The translations under genes were made by a program, and so were the position numbers. A DNA stretch of 64,000 bases from JAGNHN01 sp964590645 (GTDB lineage: Bacteria; Bacteroidota; Bacteroidia; Bacteroidales; JAGNHN01): positions 1-64,000 of the forward strand of contig CAZPYJ010000022.1 of NCBI GenBank assembly GCA_964590645.1, given 5' to 3'. The notes under the pieces were generated by a model. It was not told the DNA's origin and did no database searches. It saw only the letters and a program-made list of their open reading frames with translations. Positions 24,432 to 33,046 of the stretch are shown in pieces; position 1 is the first letter of the stretch, and the number at the start of each line of letters is the position of its first letter.

Positions 24432-25363
24432 TGAGGTGGTATTTGAGGAAGGGCTGCCGCGGCCTTTTCTTCTCTTTTCATAGAGCGCAACTGACTCAGT
24501 ATGACCCCGGAGAGTACCACAGCCATTCCCAGGATTTTCATTCCTCCGAATTTCTCCTGCCCCAATGCCAGGGCAGCCAGGCCAGTGATCAGGGGAATGA
24601 GGTTGGCCAGCACATTGCTTCTGCTCAGCCCGATTTCACGAATCATCCTCACAAAGAGAATAAAAGCCAGGGAAGAGGCAAATATGGCAAGGGCCAGCAG
24701 GGAGGTGCCCAGCTTCAGGTTGAGCGGAACCGAAAGCACTTCGCGCAGGTCGAACCAGAGAAAAAAAGGCAGAAAGAATACCAGCGCCATTGCATTCTGC
24801 CAGGCGATGATGGTGATGGGCGGATAATTATGTGTTAATCTTTTGATAAACAAGCCATAAGCTACAGCCGATGCCACAGCAAGCATCAGCAGAGCGAGTC
24901 CGGCCGGGTGGCTGTGAAGGCGGGCGGCAGGGTTAGCTAAAAGCAGCAGAATTCCGACAAAGGAAACCAGGATACCCAGAATATTCAGGATGCCCAGTCT
25001 TTCTTGCAGGAAAAAGTAGGCCGCCACAGGAGTAAATAGTGGGATGGTGGAAATGAGCACGGCGGTGGTGGTGGGCGTAGTCAGAGAGAGTCCATAATTC
25101 TCTCCGATGAAATACAGAAAAGGGGAGAAGAAGGCAGCCCCCAGAAAGTATTTCAGATCGCCTTGCCGTATTCGTATGTTGCGGCCTTTCCAAGCCAGAT
25201 ATAAAAACAGAAGGAGGGTGGAGATCAAAAGGCGCAGAAAGATGGTGGCCAAAGGGCTGTACCAGATAAAACAGATTTTTGTCCAGTTGTAGGAAAGGCC
25301 CCAGAACAGCATCGCAAGGAGCCCCGGCCAATAGGTTTGAAGGATACGCTTCATTGCACGCAT
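24428..25363 (-). CDS. EamA/DMT family transporter
   Basis: This is a 311-residue integral membrane protein with about ten hydrophobic helices arranged as two EamA repeats (first about 12-145, second about 160-290). Recognisable segments are GLLAMLFWGLSYNWTKICF at the start and LANLIPLITGLAALALGQE near the end. Members export metabolites or amino acids by proton exchange, but the substrate is not predictable. The start may be 25363 or a second ATG at 25354. Its stop overlaps the start of the saccharopine-dehydrogenase-like gene, and the HD-domain gene lies 29 bases upstream, so three or more genes are probably co-transcribed. Confidence 0.88.
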   Translation of the reverse strand: MRAMKRILQTYWPGLLAMLFWGLSYNWTKICFIWYSPLATIFLRLLISTLLLFLYLAWKGRNIRIRQGDLKYFLGAAFFSPFLYFIGENYGLSLTTPTTTAVLISTIPLFTPVAAYFFLQERLGILNILGILVSFVGILLLLANPAARLHSHPAGLALLMLAVASAVAYGLFIKRLTHNYPPITIIAWQNAMALVFFLPFFLWFDLREVLSVPLNLKLGTSLLALAIFASSLAFILFVRMIREIGLSRSNVLANLIPLITGLAALALGQEKFGGMKILGMAVVLSGVILSQLRSMKREEKAAAALPQIPPQ

Positions 25364-25392
25364 AGGATCTGATTAGGCCTTAATTTCCCACA

Positions 25393-25974
25393 TTAGTGCT
25401 GACGTAGCTTTTTGAGATATCGGATGTTCGCCACTTTTCCGGCTTCCCTTTGTTGCCGGGCTGAGGCGGTGCGGTATTGATGTTGCTGGAGGTAGGCTAT
25501 CTGCATTTGGATCCAGGCATCATCCTCATAACTTTTGCCGATGGCTTCCCATTCCTTTCGCAGTTTCGCTGCAATATCAGGGTAATCAGGTCTGCCGAGG
25601 TAATCCAGGTCGGCATCGCATAAGATGGCGGCAAGGGGATCATCAGGTAGGTGTCCGGGCAGGGTGAAGAGGATGAGTTCGCAGCAGCGGTCAATCTGCC
25701 TTTCCCCGTACCCGAATCCGGGGAGGCTTTCTCTGGCAATGCGGCAACTGTGTTCTTCGTGATCATCATAAGCACATAGGAACCCGGCATCGTGATATGC
25801 GGCTGCGGTATTCAGCAAGGTGAGTTCGGCTGCCCTTAATCCTTCCGCTTTTCCAAATGCCTCACTGGCTTGCATCACATCGAGGGTGTGGGCTGCATTA
25901 TGGTAATGCAGATGTCCCGGAAGTTCATTTTCCAGCTTGGCGATGATATAACGGATGGCGGCAGCACTTTGCAT
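25393..25974 (-). CDS. HD-domain hydrolase-like protein
   Basis: This 193-residue protein resembles predicted metal-dependent HD phosphohydrolases. Metal ligands visible in order are His in HYHNAAHT, the His-Asp pair in AAAYHDAGF, His in DDHEEHSCRIA and Asp in LCDADLDYLG. The family removes phosphates from nucleotides or related compounds; the substrate is unknown. No signal or membrane segment is present. The gene lies 25 bases after the universal stress protein gene and 29 bases before the EamA gene, in one minus-strand run. Confidence 0.8.
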   Translation of the reverse strand: MQSAAAIRYIIAKLENELPGHLHYHNAAHTLDVMQASEAFGKAEGLRAAELTLLNTAAAYHDAGFLCAYDDHEEHSCRIARESLPGFGYGERQIDRCCELILFTLPGHLPDDPLAAILCDADLDYLGRPDYPDIAAKLRKEWEAIGKSYEDDAWIQMQIAYLQQHQYRTASARQQREAGKVANIRYLKKLRQH

Positions 25975-25999
25975 TCCAACTGATTGTATGGAAGCCTGC

Positions 26000-26830
26000 T
26001 CAGGTGCGGAAGATTTTCTCCCAGTTCTGTTTGCGTGGATTGATACACATTACCGGAATCTGGGAAGTATTGAAGATGATCTCCTCCTCGTAGGTACCCA
26101 GGAAAAACTGTGTCCACCCTTTATCCGGAGAGGTCATAATCAGAATAAGATCGGCATTCTTTGCCGTCGCAAAGTCGATGGTTTGTTTGCTGAAGCTGCC
26201 CGACTTGGAAGCGATGGTAGTTTCAGAAGGAACACTTTCCTTGCTGAAGAAATTTTCGAGAACCTTCACCGTGGAAGCAATAGCCGGTTCCTCATTGAGC
26301 TGGAAAATATGGATGCGGGCACCGAAGGTCTTGGCCATATAGGCTGCCCACTGGGTTTTTTCCATCGGGCCGGCATCACTGGTAATAGGCAGCACGATGT
26401 CTTTGTATCCTTTGTCGAAAGGCCGCTTCTGGACTACCACAACCGGCATATCCGCGCTGGTGATCACTTTCAGGGCAAAGCTCCCGGTAAGTTTCTGGAT
26501 GCCACTCTTGCCGTGTGTTCCCAGAAAAATAAGACTGGCTTTCAGTTCCGATGCCACTTCGGCGATGCTGGTAAAAATACTGCCTTCTCTTGTGGTCGCC
26601 TTTACCTCGATGCCATAACTCTTTTGCTTTGAAGCGGCCAGTTCATCGAGGCGATAGGCAATGCCTCCCTCATCCAGCCCTTCTCCCTTCATCCAGGCTT
26701 TGCTGTCGCTGTTCAATACGTGCAACAGGGTCACGGAATAATTCAGGGAGGCGGCGGCTTCGCAGGCTTGATTGATCGCATTATCACATACTTCAGAAAA
26801 GTCGGTCGGAACCAGGATCAGGGATTTCAT
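26000..26830 (-). CDS. Universal stress protein with two tandem UspA domains
   Basis: The protein has 276 residues. The first UspA domain (about 1-140) opens KSLILVPTDFSEVCDNAI and has the nucleotide-binding glycine motif GTHGKSGIQKLTGSFA. The second (about 145-270) has PITSDAGP and ends FLGTYEEEIIFNTSQIPVM, with a less complete glycine motif. Tandem UspA proteins bind ATP or other adenine nucleotides and respond to stress or growth arrest in the cytoplasm. A -7 box lies 27 bases upstream within a larger inverted repeat. It begins a minus-strand run with the HD, EamA and saccharopine-dehydrogenase-like genes. Confidence 0.88.
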   Translation of the reverse strand: MKSLILVPTDFSEVCDNAINQACEAAASLNYSVTLLHVLNSDSKAWMKGEGLDEGGIAYRLDELAASKQKSYGIEVKATTREGSIFTSIAEVASELKASLIFLGTHGKSGIQKLTGSFALKVITSADMPVVVVQKRPFDKGYKDIVLPITSDAGPMEKTQWAAYMAKTFGARIHIFQLNEEPAIASTVKVLENFFSKESVPSETTIASKSGSFSKQTIDFATAKNADLILIMTSPDKGWTQFFLGTYEEEIIFNTSQIPVMCINPRKQNWEKIFRT

Positions 26831-26850
26831 TGGATTCGATTTTAAGGTTT

Positions 26851-26900
26851 GCTGATCAAAAGTACTGCTTTTCGATCAATGACATCACAACTTGATCAGC
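26851..26900. repeat. Inverted repeat flanking the universal stress protein promoter
   Basis: GCTGATCAA (26851-26859) and TTGATCAGC (26892-26900) are perfect 9-base inverted arms 32 bases apart, with a third GATCAA word at 26874-26879. The left arm overlaps the -7 box of the universal stress protein gene and the right arm covers the stop codon of the upstream CPBP gene. It could be an operator or a DNA loop site. Confidence 0.45.
26857..26864 (-). promoter_or_regulatory. -7 promoter box for the universal stress protein gene
   Basis: TACTTTTG on the minus strand matches TAnnTTTG. A TTG lies 23 bases further upstream (26890 to 26888), slightly beyond the usual spacing. Confidence 0.5.
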
Positions 26901-27834
26901 TGTAATGCATAAAAGCAAACAGTTCCATCAGGAGGGCAATGCCACCGTGGAGGAATATGCCCCCATAGATGTTGCGGGTATATAAGGCAATCACCCCCAG
27001 AATATATCCTCCAAAGACTGAGCTGATGGTTTCGCCTATCGGTTTTCCGAAGTGATAGACGGCATAGGTGGCGGCCATAGCCATCACCACATTTCCGCCC
27101 AACATTCTGGAAAGGCCAATAACCAGTAGTCCGCGGAACAGCATCTCCACGAAGATGAAGTTCATCAGGTAGGCCGTTTCGTAGATGCTTCGGACCACCC
27201 ACCCGGGCCACTGCATCGCCTCAGCAAAAGCTGCCCCGCCTGATCGCCGGTAAACCGGATAGTATTCCATAAAGTCAGGGAGCCAGGAGGCGGCAAAGAC
27301 CAACGGCACCATTCCGGCCAGCATCAGCCAGTATATCCCCAGTTTAGTGTGCTTTAAACGCAAGCCGTAAAAGCCATCCTGCAGATGGCGATCGAAGAGA
27401 AACAGCAGGACCAGCATTGGCAGGAAGACAGTGAGCAGAGGAAGGAGGTTATGGGCGATTTTGTATAGGTAGCGGAAGGTTTCCGGACTGCTTGCCGCCA
27501 TAACCCAGTCACGATGCCCCGTGAAGGAGCGGTCGAGGGCGAGAATAGAGAATCCCAGCATAATCTTGATCCAGGCGTTGCGAGTAGGCTTTCTGATGCT
27601 TTTTCCGAAGCACTGGAAGAGGAAGAAGACGCCCAGAAAAGCAAAGAGGTGCAGGACGAAAAAAAGAAAGAAATGCCAGGCTGTACCTGCATAAGGGTCT
27701 ATAATGCTGTCTTCCAGGTCGATGCTGTAGTTCAGGGTGATCAGTCCTGCGATAAAAAGCAGGCTGAGGCCGTAGGCTTTCCGATTGTAGTATTCCTGGT
27801 GGAAGCGGCGGAAATAGGCCAGGAGTTCTTTCAT
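26896..27834 (-). CDS. CPBP family intramembrane protease-like protein
   Basis: This is a membrane protein of about 312 residues with roughly eight hydrophobic helices. The CPBP (CAAX/bacteriocin-processing) signature is seen as FVEMLFRGLLVIG, followed by ATYAVYHFGKP and a third histidine in GGIFLHGGIALL. In the family motif EExxxR the first Glu is replaced by Val here, while the second Glu, the Arg and the histidines remain, so proteolytic activity is uncertain. I chose the ATG at 27834; the extension to 27981 runs inside uvrA. It lies 14 bases after uvrA and is probably read from the uvrA promoter. Confidence 0.8.
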   Translation of the reverse strand: MKELLAYFRRFHQEYYNRKAYGLSLLFIAGLITLNYSIDLEDSIIDPYAGTAWHFFLFFVLHLFAFLGVFFLFQCFGKSIRKPTRNAWIKIMLGFSILALDRSFTGHRDWVMAASSPETFRYLYKIAHNLLPLLTVFLPMLVLLFLFDRHLQDGFYGLRLKHTKLGIYWLMLAGMVPLVFAASWLPDFMEYYPVYRRSGGAAFAEAMQWPGWVVRSIYETAYLMNFIFVEMLFRGLLVIGLSRMLGGNVVMAMAATYAVYHFGKPIGETISSVFGGYILGVIALYTRNIYGGIFLHGGIALLMELFAFMHYS

Positions 27835-27848
27835 TTTCCGTGTCTTGA

Positions 27849-30680
27849 TTATGGCATCAGCTTTCCTGCCAGAAAGCGGCCGGTATGGCTTTCTTTGATT
27901 TCCGGCAGCTTTTCCGGGGGGCCTTCGTAGAGCAGATAACCTCCGGCACTGCCCCCTTCCGGCCCCAGGTCGATAAGCCAATCAGCACATTTGATGACTT
28001 CCGGATTGTGTTCGATGACCAGGATAGAATGCCCGTTTTCGATGAGGGCATTAAAGGCATCCAAGAGTTTCGAAATGTCGTGAAAATGCAAACCTGTGGT
28101 GGGCTCATCAAAGATGAAGAGACTGGGTTTTTCTGTATTCCCCTTGGTCAGGAAGAAAGCGAGCTTGATGCGCTGGGCTTCTCCACCGCTGAGGGTGCTG
28201 GAGGGTTGGCCCAGATGCAGGTATCCCAGGCCGACATCCGCAAGGGGCTGTAGTTTTTGAAGGATGCGTTTCTCAGTGGCGTTGGGATTGTTTTTTTTCG
28301 AGAAAAAAGCCAAAGCCTCGTCCACCGTGAGAGCCAGGATGTCCGAGACCGATTTCTCCTGGTATTTTACGTCCAGGACTTCATTCTTGAAGCGGCTTCC
28401 TCGACAGCTGTCGCAGGCAAGGTAGAGGTCAGCCATAAACTGCATCTCTATCCTCACCCGTCCTTCACCCTCGCATTCCTCGCATCTTCCGCCAGGCACA
28501 TTGAAAGAGAAAAAGCCCGGTTTGTATCCCCGCATTCTGGACAGGGGTAGTCCGGCAAACAGGCTTCGGATCTCGTCGTAGGCTTTCACATAAGTGGCCG
28601 GGTTCGATCGGGAGGACCGCCCGATGGGGTTCTGGTCAACCATTTCCACATTCTGAAGCAGATTCAGGTCGCCGCCCAGATGATCATATCTGCCCGATTT
28701 TTCTCCAAATCCTTCAAAATGCCTTTTCAAGGCTGGGTAAAGCACCTCCCTGACCAGACTTGATTTTCCACTCCCACTCACTCCACTGACCACAGTCAGG
28801 GTATTCAGGGGGAAGCGTACCTGAATATTTTTAAGGTTGTTTTCCCGGGCTCCTTGTATTTCAATAAAGTCTTTTGCTTTTCTTCTTCGGGTTGGCAGAG
28901 GGATGCTTTTTTTTGCTGTAAGATAATCGGCAGTGAGGCTGCCCCGGGCTTGAGTCAAATCCTCAATGCTACCTTGGAAGACAAGTGTTCCGCCATTTCT
29001 TCCTGCAAGGGGGCCAATGTCGATGATCTGATCGGCTTCGCGGATAATCTCCTCCTCGTGCTCTACTACGATGACCGTATTTCCAAGCTTTTGCAGTTGC
29101 TTTAAAACCTTAATGAGGCGGTGGGTATCGCGGGGGTGCAGGCCGATGCTGGGTTCGTCCAGGATATACATCGATCCTACCAGGCTGCTTCCCAGTGATG
29201 TTGCCAGATTGATGCGTTGTGATTCTCCACCGCTGAGGCTGTTGGAGAGGCGGTTCAGGGTAAGGTAGCCAAGACCAACATCTTCCAGAAACTGCAAGCG
29301 GTTGCGAATTTCCACCAGCATTCTTTCTGCAATGGTCTGGTCGTGTTTGTTGAGTATCAGCTTTTTGAAAAACGCCAGGGCATCGCTGATCTGCATCAAC
29401 ACAACCTCGGTGACGGATAAGCCCCCTACTTTGACCCAGGAAGCGTCTTTTCGCAAACGGGTACCCTTGCATTCGGGGCAGACGGTGCGCCCACGGTAGC
29501 GGGAAAGCATCACCCGGTATTGGATTTTATAGGTCTGTTCTTCAACCTGCCTGAAGAAATCATCCAGGCCCTCAAACCATTCATTGCCGCTCCAAAGCAA
29601 AGCGATCTGTTCCTCGCTCAGCGCCTTAACCGGCTTATGAATGGGAAAGCCGAACCGATGGGCATTCATTGTCAACTGCTGCTTCCATTTTCCCATCTTT
29701 TCACCTTTCCAGCAGGCGATGGCTTCTTCATAAACCGAGAGGTTCTTATCCGGGATGACCAGATCCGGGTCGATGCCGATGATGGTTCCGAATCCTTCAC
29801 ATTTCCGGCAGGCACCATAAGGATTGTTAAAGGTGAAGAGGTTGAGGCTGGGCTCTTCGAACAGCATCCCGTCGGCCTCGAAGCGGTTTGAAAAGCTCTT
29901 TCGTTTGGATTTCCCTTCCTCCTCGTAATCAATGGTGCAGCTTCCCTGCCCTTCGAAGAAAGCGGTTTCGATGGAGTCCGCGATGCGGGAAGGCAGTTCG
30001 GGATCCCTGCTGCTGAGGCGTATCCGGTCGACCACCAGGAAGCCTTGCTTTTCCTGCTCCGGCAAAGATTTCTTTTCAAGCAGCTCACTGATGCGCTCGA
30101 TCTCTCCGTTCAGAATGACACGGCTGAAACCGATCTGCTGCAGCACGCCCAAATGATCCTTCAACTTTCTTCCCGACTTCAGGATCAAGGGGGCAAGAAT
30201 CAACAAGGTGCTTCCTTCTTTGCAATCCAGGATAAAACCCCGGACGTCTCCAACACTATGCCTTTTTACTTCCTCCCCACTGATGGGAGAGTAGGTCTTT
30301 CCAATCCGGGCAAAAAGCAACTTAATATACTCATACACCTCTGTTGAGGTACCTACCGTTGAGCGTGGATTGCGGGTGTTCACTTTCTGCTCAATGGCTA
30401 CCGCCGGAGAAATGCCTCGGATATAATCCACCTCCGGCTTGCTCATCCTGCCCAGAAACTGTCTGGCATAAGCACTCAGGCTTTCCACATACCGTCGTTG
30501 CCCCTCCGCATACAGGGTGTCAAAAGCCAGAGAAGATTTTCCGCTGCCTGACAGGCCGGTGATGACTACCAGGGCATTTCTGGGGATGGCCACACTCAGG
30601 TTTTTGAGATTGTGCACCCGTGCGCCTTTCACAATAATGTACTTCCTGGAATCAAGGCTGTCGAGGCTGACCTCCTGCAT
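27849..30680 (-). CDS. uvrA: Excinuclease ABC subunit A (UvrA)
   Basis: This is a 943-residue nucleotide-excision-repair ATPase that finds bulky DNA damage with UvrB. The first Walker A is GLSGSGKSS (about 42-50) and the second GVSGSGKSSLVREV. ABC signatures NSLSGGESQRI and STLSGGEAQRI are present, together with zinc-binding cysteines (CRKCEGFGTI, CPECKGTRL; CEECEGEGRV, CDSCRGSRF). I chose the ATG at 30680 because a -7 box at 30701-30708 would lie inside the coding region if translation began at 30722. It is the first gene of a pair with the CPBP membrane protein and is divergent from the ECF sigma factor gene. Confidence 0.97.
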   Translation of the reverse strand: MQEVSLDSLDSRKYIIVKGARVHNLKNLSVAIPRNALVVITGLSGSGKSSLAFDTLYAEGQRRYVESLSAYARQFLGRMSKPEVDYIRGISPAVAIEQKVNTRNPRSTVGTSTEVYEYIKLLFARIGKTYSPISGEEVKRHSVGDVRGFILDCKEGSTLLILAPLILKSGRKLKDHLGVLQQIGFSRVILNGEIERISELLEKKSLPEQEKQGFLVVDRIRLSSRDPELPSRIADSIETAFFEGQGSCTIDYEEEGKSKRKSFSNRFEADGMLFEEPSLNLFTFNNPYGACRKCEGFGTIIGIDPDLVIPDKNLSVYEEAIACWKGEKMGKWKQQLTMNAHRFGFPIHKPVKALSEEQIALLWSGNEWFEGLDDFFRQVEEQTYKIQYRVMLSRYRGRTVCPECKGTRLRKDASWVKVGGLSVTEVVLMQISDALAFFKKLILNKHDQTIAERMLVEIRNRLQFLEDVGLGYLTLNRLSNSLSGGESQRINLATSLGSSLVGSMYILDEPSIGLHPRDTHRLIKVLKQLQKLGNTVIVVEHEEEIIREADQIIDIGPLAGRNGGTLVFQGSIEDLTQARGSLTADYLTAKKSIPLPTRRRKAKDFIEIQGARENNLKNIQVRFPLNTLTVVSGVSGSGKSSLVREVLYPALKRHFEGFGEKSGRYDHLGGDLNLLQNVEMVDQNPIGRSSRSNPATYVKAYDEIRSLFAGLPLSRMRGYKPGFFSFNVPGGRCEECEGEGRVRIEMQFMADLYLACDSCRGSRFKNEVLDVKYQEKSVSDILALTVDEALAFFSKKNNPNATEKRILQKLQPLADVGLGYLHLGQPSSTLSGGEAQRIKLAFFLTKGNTEKPSLFIFDEPTTGLHFHDISKLLDAFNALIENGHSILVIEHNPEVIKCADWLIDLGPEGGSAGGYLLYEGPPEKLPEIKESHTGRFLAGKLMP

Positions 30681-30700
30681 AGCTCTTTTTTTTTCGTGGC

Positions 30701-30708
30701 CAAAATTA
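30701..30708 (-). promoter_or_regulatory. -7 promoter box for uvrA
   Basis: TAATTTTG on the minus strand matches TAnnTTTG exactly, 21 bases before the chosen uvrA ATG. It lies 8 bases from the -33 element of the divergent sigma-factor promoter, so polymerases at the two may interfere. Confidence 0.6.
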
Positions 30709-30715
30709 GCCAATC

Positions 30716-30746
30716 CTTGCATAAAGTTCCGGAATTTGTATATTTG
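30716..30746 (+). promoter_or_regulatory. Promoter of the ECF sigma factor gene
   Basis: CTTG (30716-30719), a 19-base spacer and TATATTTG (30739-30746) form a complete Bacteroidota promoter. The predicted leader is about 125 bases, unusually long for this window. Confidence 0.7.
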
Positions 30747-30879
30747 CCTTCTGTTTGGAGGTAACCGGTTGCCTTAAAATAACGTAAACCGGACATCGTT
30801 CACCATCATCGCAAAAAATAGGAGGAAATCTATAGGCCCATCTCTACCCTTTTAAATTAACCTTAAAAAAGGGGGCGAA

Positions 30880-31467
30880 ATGAAAAATCGCGATCTTAGC
30901 GACAAGTCGCTAATTCAGAGATACCAGGCCGGCGATGAGTCCAGTCTTGAGCTTCTGATACACCGTCACAAAGACCGCATCTACGGTTACATTATGATGG
31001 TAATGAAAGACCGCCAGCTTGCTGACGATGTCTTCCAGGATACTTTTGTCAAAGTAATCCATACCCTGAAAGCCGGATCTTATCGTGAAGAAGGCAAGTT
31101 CCTGCAGTGGGTGATGCGCATCGCACATAATCTGATGATTGATCATTTCAGAAGAGCCAAGCGGATGCCAAAGTTCAATTCGAGCCGGGAAGATTTTGAT
31201 ATCTTCGATACCATAAGGGAGAAGTCTGATTCCGTTGAGCAGCGGATGATCAAAGAGCAGATCCATCAGGATATCCGTAAACTCATTGAGTATCTTCCGG
31301 AAGAACAGAAGGAAGTCCTCAAGATGCGGCATTATGCCAAAATGAGCTTCAAGGATATAGCCGAAGTAACGGATGTCAGTATCAATACAGCTTTGGGAAG
31401 GATGCGCTATGCCCTGATCAACCTGCGGAAGATGATCAAAGAAAAGGATTTACTGATCACCGGCTGA
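30880..31467 (+). CDS. ECF-type RNA polymerase sigma factor
   Basis: This 195-residue sigma factor has region 2 (about 20-95, with ADDVFQDTFVKVIHTL and AHNLMIDHFRRAK) and region 4 (about 130-185, with LPEEQKEVLKMRHYAKMSFKDIAE and INTALGRMRYALINLRKMI). It lacks regions 1 and 3, as expected of the extracytoplasmic-function group. It directs polymerase to a stress or envelope regulon. No anti-sigma factor gene lies next to it, which is common in one group of Bacteroidota factors. It has a housekeeping-type promoter with a long leader. Its targets cannot be deduced here. Confidence 0.9.
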   Translation: MKNRDLSDKSLIQRYQAGDESSLELLIHRHKDRIYGYIMMVMKDRQLADDVFQDTFVKVIHTLKAGSYREEGKFLQWVMRIAHNLMIDHFRRAKRMPKFNSSREDFDIFDTIREKSDSVEQRMIKEQIHQDIRKLIEYLPEEQKEVLKMRHYAKMSFKDIAEVTDVSINTALGRMRYALINLRKMIKEKDLLITG

Positions 31468-31795
31468 GATTTTTTTCTGAGAAGTAATATTTCTGATTTA
31501 CACCCGTTCGCTGCTTGTTTTTTAACCAAAATAGCAGCGTATGCACAGAAAAATTACCCCGCACACTCCCGCTTCTTTTACCGACAGAATGCACGCCCCC
31601 GGGAAGGCAGTTGCTCGAGCAGAGCCTGCTTCACAGGGCCCATCGATGCCACTGATACACCGTATCCTTTCTTACTCCAGCTCTTTCAGGGTAATGAAAA
31701 CACAGGCTGCAGGAAGCGTATCAGTCTATCTGAACTGACCCTCGGTAGAAAACTACTGGGAAACAGGGATGCCAACGCACATTCGCATCCCTGCT
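31468..31795. other. Gene-free stretch between the sigma factor gene and nth
   Basis: No convincing gene is seen. A 65-codon frame at 31541-31738 has no homology I recognise and a low-complexity start. A hairpin with 9-base arms, CAGGGATGC (31764-31772) and GCATCCCTG (31785-31793), lies just before the nth promoter box and lacks a T run. It may terminate the upstream transcript weakly or act as an operator. Confidence 0.5.
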
Positions 31796-31803
31796 TATCT
31801 TTG
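31796..31803 (+). promoter_or_regulatory. -7 promoter box for nth
   Basis: TATCTTTG matches TAnnTTTG. Transcription would start near 31810, only a few bases before the GTG start codon at 31817, which excludes the upstream ATG at 31769 as the start. Confidence 0.55.
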
Positions 31804-31816
31804 TCCAAAAATCACT

Positions 31817-32470
31817 GTGCGAACCAAGGAGAGATATCAATTCGTGATTGATTGGTTTTCGGTGAATATGCCGGTGGCCGAAACAGAATTGCATTATGCC
31901 AGTCCCTATGAACTACTGGTAGCAGTCATCCTTTCAGCGCAGTGTACAGATAAGCGGGTCAATCTGATCACGCCGGCTTTCTTTGAGCGTTTCCCGATTC
32001 CCCAAAGCCTTGCTGATGCCAGTCAGGAGGATGTTTTTGATCTGATCCGGACCTGTTCGTACCCAAACAATAAGGCCAAGCACCTTGTGGGGATGGCCCG
32101 GATGCTGATCCGGGATTTTGGCGGCGTGGTTCCCGATGACGTGAACGCCTTGCAACTGCTACCCGGAGTGGGGCGCAAGACGGCCAATGTGATCGCTTCA
32201 GTCGTATTTCAAAAGCCTGCAATGGCTGTGGATACGCACGTATTCAGGGTGAGCGCCCGCCTCGGACTTACCCGCAACGCTAAAACTCCTCTTGAAGCGG
32301 AAAAGCAGCTTGTGCAGCATATTCCTGAAGAACTCATTCATAAAGCACACCACTGGCTGATCCTGCACGGACGCTATACTTGCCTGGCAAGAAAACCGCG
32401 CTGTAAGCAATGCGGACTGACAGATATTTGTAAATATTTTCGAAAAAATTCTCCGCTTTCCACCCCCTGA
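31817..32470 (+). CDS. nth: Endonuclease III
   Basis: This is a base-excision-repair DNA glycosylase/AP lyase of 217 residues. The helix-hairpin-helix LPGVGRKTANVI contains the catalytic Lys, the catalytic Asp is in VDTHVFRV, and the 4Fe-4S loop is C-x6-C-x2-C-x5-C (CLARKPRCKQCGLTDIC). It removes oxidised pyrimidines and cuts the strand. The start is GTG at 31817 (RTKERYQFVIDWF): it fits the family length and follows the promoter box. An ATG at 31769 would lie upstream of the predicted transcription start. Bcp and RecA lie downstream on the same strand. Confidence 0.93.
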   Translation: MRTKERYQFVIDWFSVNMPVAETELHYASPYELLVAVILSAQCTDKRVNLITPAFFERFPIPQSLADASQEDVFDLIRTCSYPNNKAKHLVGMARMLIRDFGGVVPDDVNALQLLPGVGRKTANVIASVVFQKPAMAVDTHVFRVSARLGLTRNAKTPLEAEKQLVQHIPEELIHKAHHWLILHGRYTCLARKPRCKQCGLTDICKYFRKNSPLSTP

Positions 32471-32561
32471 ATCGTCTATTGTCTTGCAGGCTTGTTGAAA
32501 ACTATGCCCCGGGAAGATTGTTAAATAACAGCGCTTTCATTTGTTTTGTAAATCCCGTCTT

Positions 32562-33029
32562 ATGAAAAAACTACAACAAGGAATGCCTGCTCCTGATTTT
32601 GCAGGCAAAGATCAGAATGGCAATCCGCTTCGGTTGTCCGATTTACTTGGAAATAAAGTCATCCTGTTTTTCTACCCGAAAGACAATACGCCGGGATGCA
32701 CAGCGGAGGCCTGTAACCTGAGAGACAACTACCCACTCTTGCTGGATAAGGGATTCAGCATTGTCGGGATCAGCCCTGACTCCCAGGCATCGCATCAGAA
32801 GTTTGCCGATAAGTTTGCGCTGCCCTTTCCCCAGATCCCCGATCCTGAACACCATATCCTCAATGCTTATGGGGTATGGGGTCCGAAAAAGTTTATGGGA
32901 AGGGAATATGAAGGGGTATTGAGGACTACTTTTGTGCTGGATGAAAAGGGCAGGATACTGCACATCATCGATAAGGTAAAAACCAAGGATCACGCTAAGC
33001 AGATACTGGAAGTGACCGGAATGAAATGA
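32562..33029 (+). CDS. bcp: Thioredoxin-dependent thiol peroxidase (Bcp/PrxQ)
   Basis: This 155-residue peroxiredoxin has its peroxidatic cysteine in NTPGCTAEAC and a second cysteine five residues later that can resolve it, as in the PrxQ group. It reduces hydrogen peroxide and organic peroxides using thioredoxin. I chose the ATG at 32562 (MKKLQQGMPAPDF); the 7-codon extension has no family match. It lies 17 bases before recA, suggesting co-transcription. The two thioredoxins at 12.7-13.8 kb could be its electron donors. Confidence 0.93.
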   Translation: MKKLQQGMPAPDFAGKDQNGNPLRLSDLLGNKVILFFYPKDNTPGCTAEACNLRDNYPLLLDKGFSIVGISPDSQASHQKFADKFALPFPQIPDPEHHILNAYGVWGPKKFMGREYEGVLRTTFVLDEKGRILHIIDKVKTKDHAKQILEVTGMK

Positions 33030-33046
33030 TCTAAACATATCTTACT

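Noticed and set aside
31541..31738. A 65-codon frame between the sigma factor gene and nth, considered as a possible anti-sigma factor
   Set aside because: No membrane segment, zinc motif or family similarity; composition unlike neighbouring genes.
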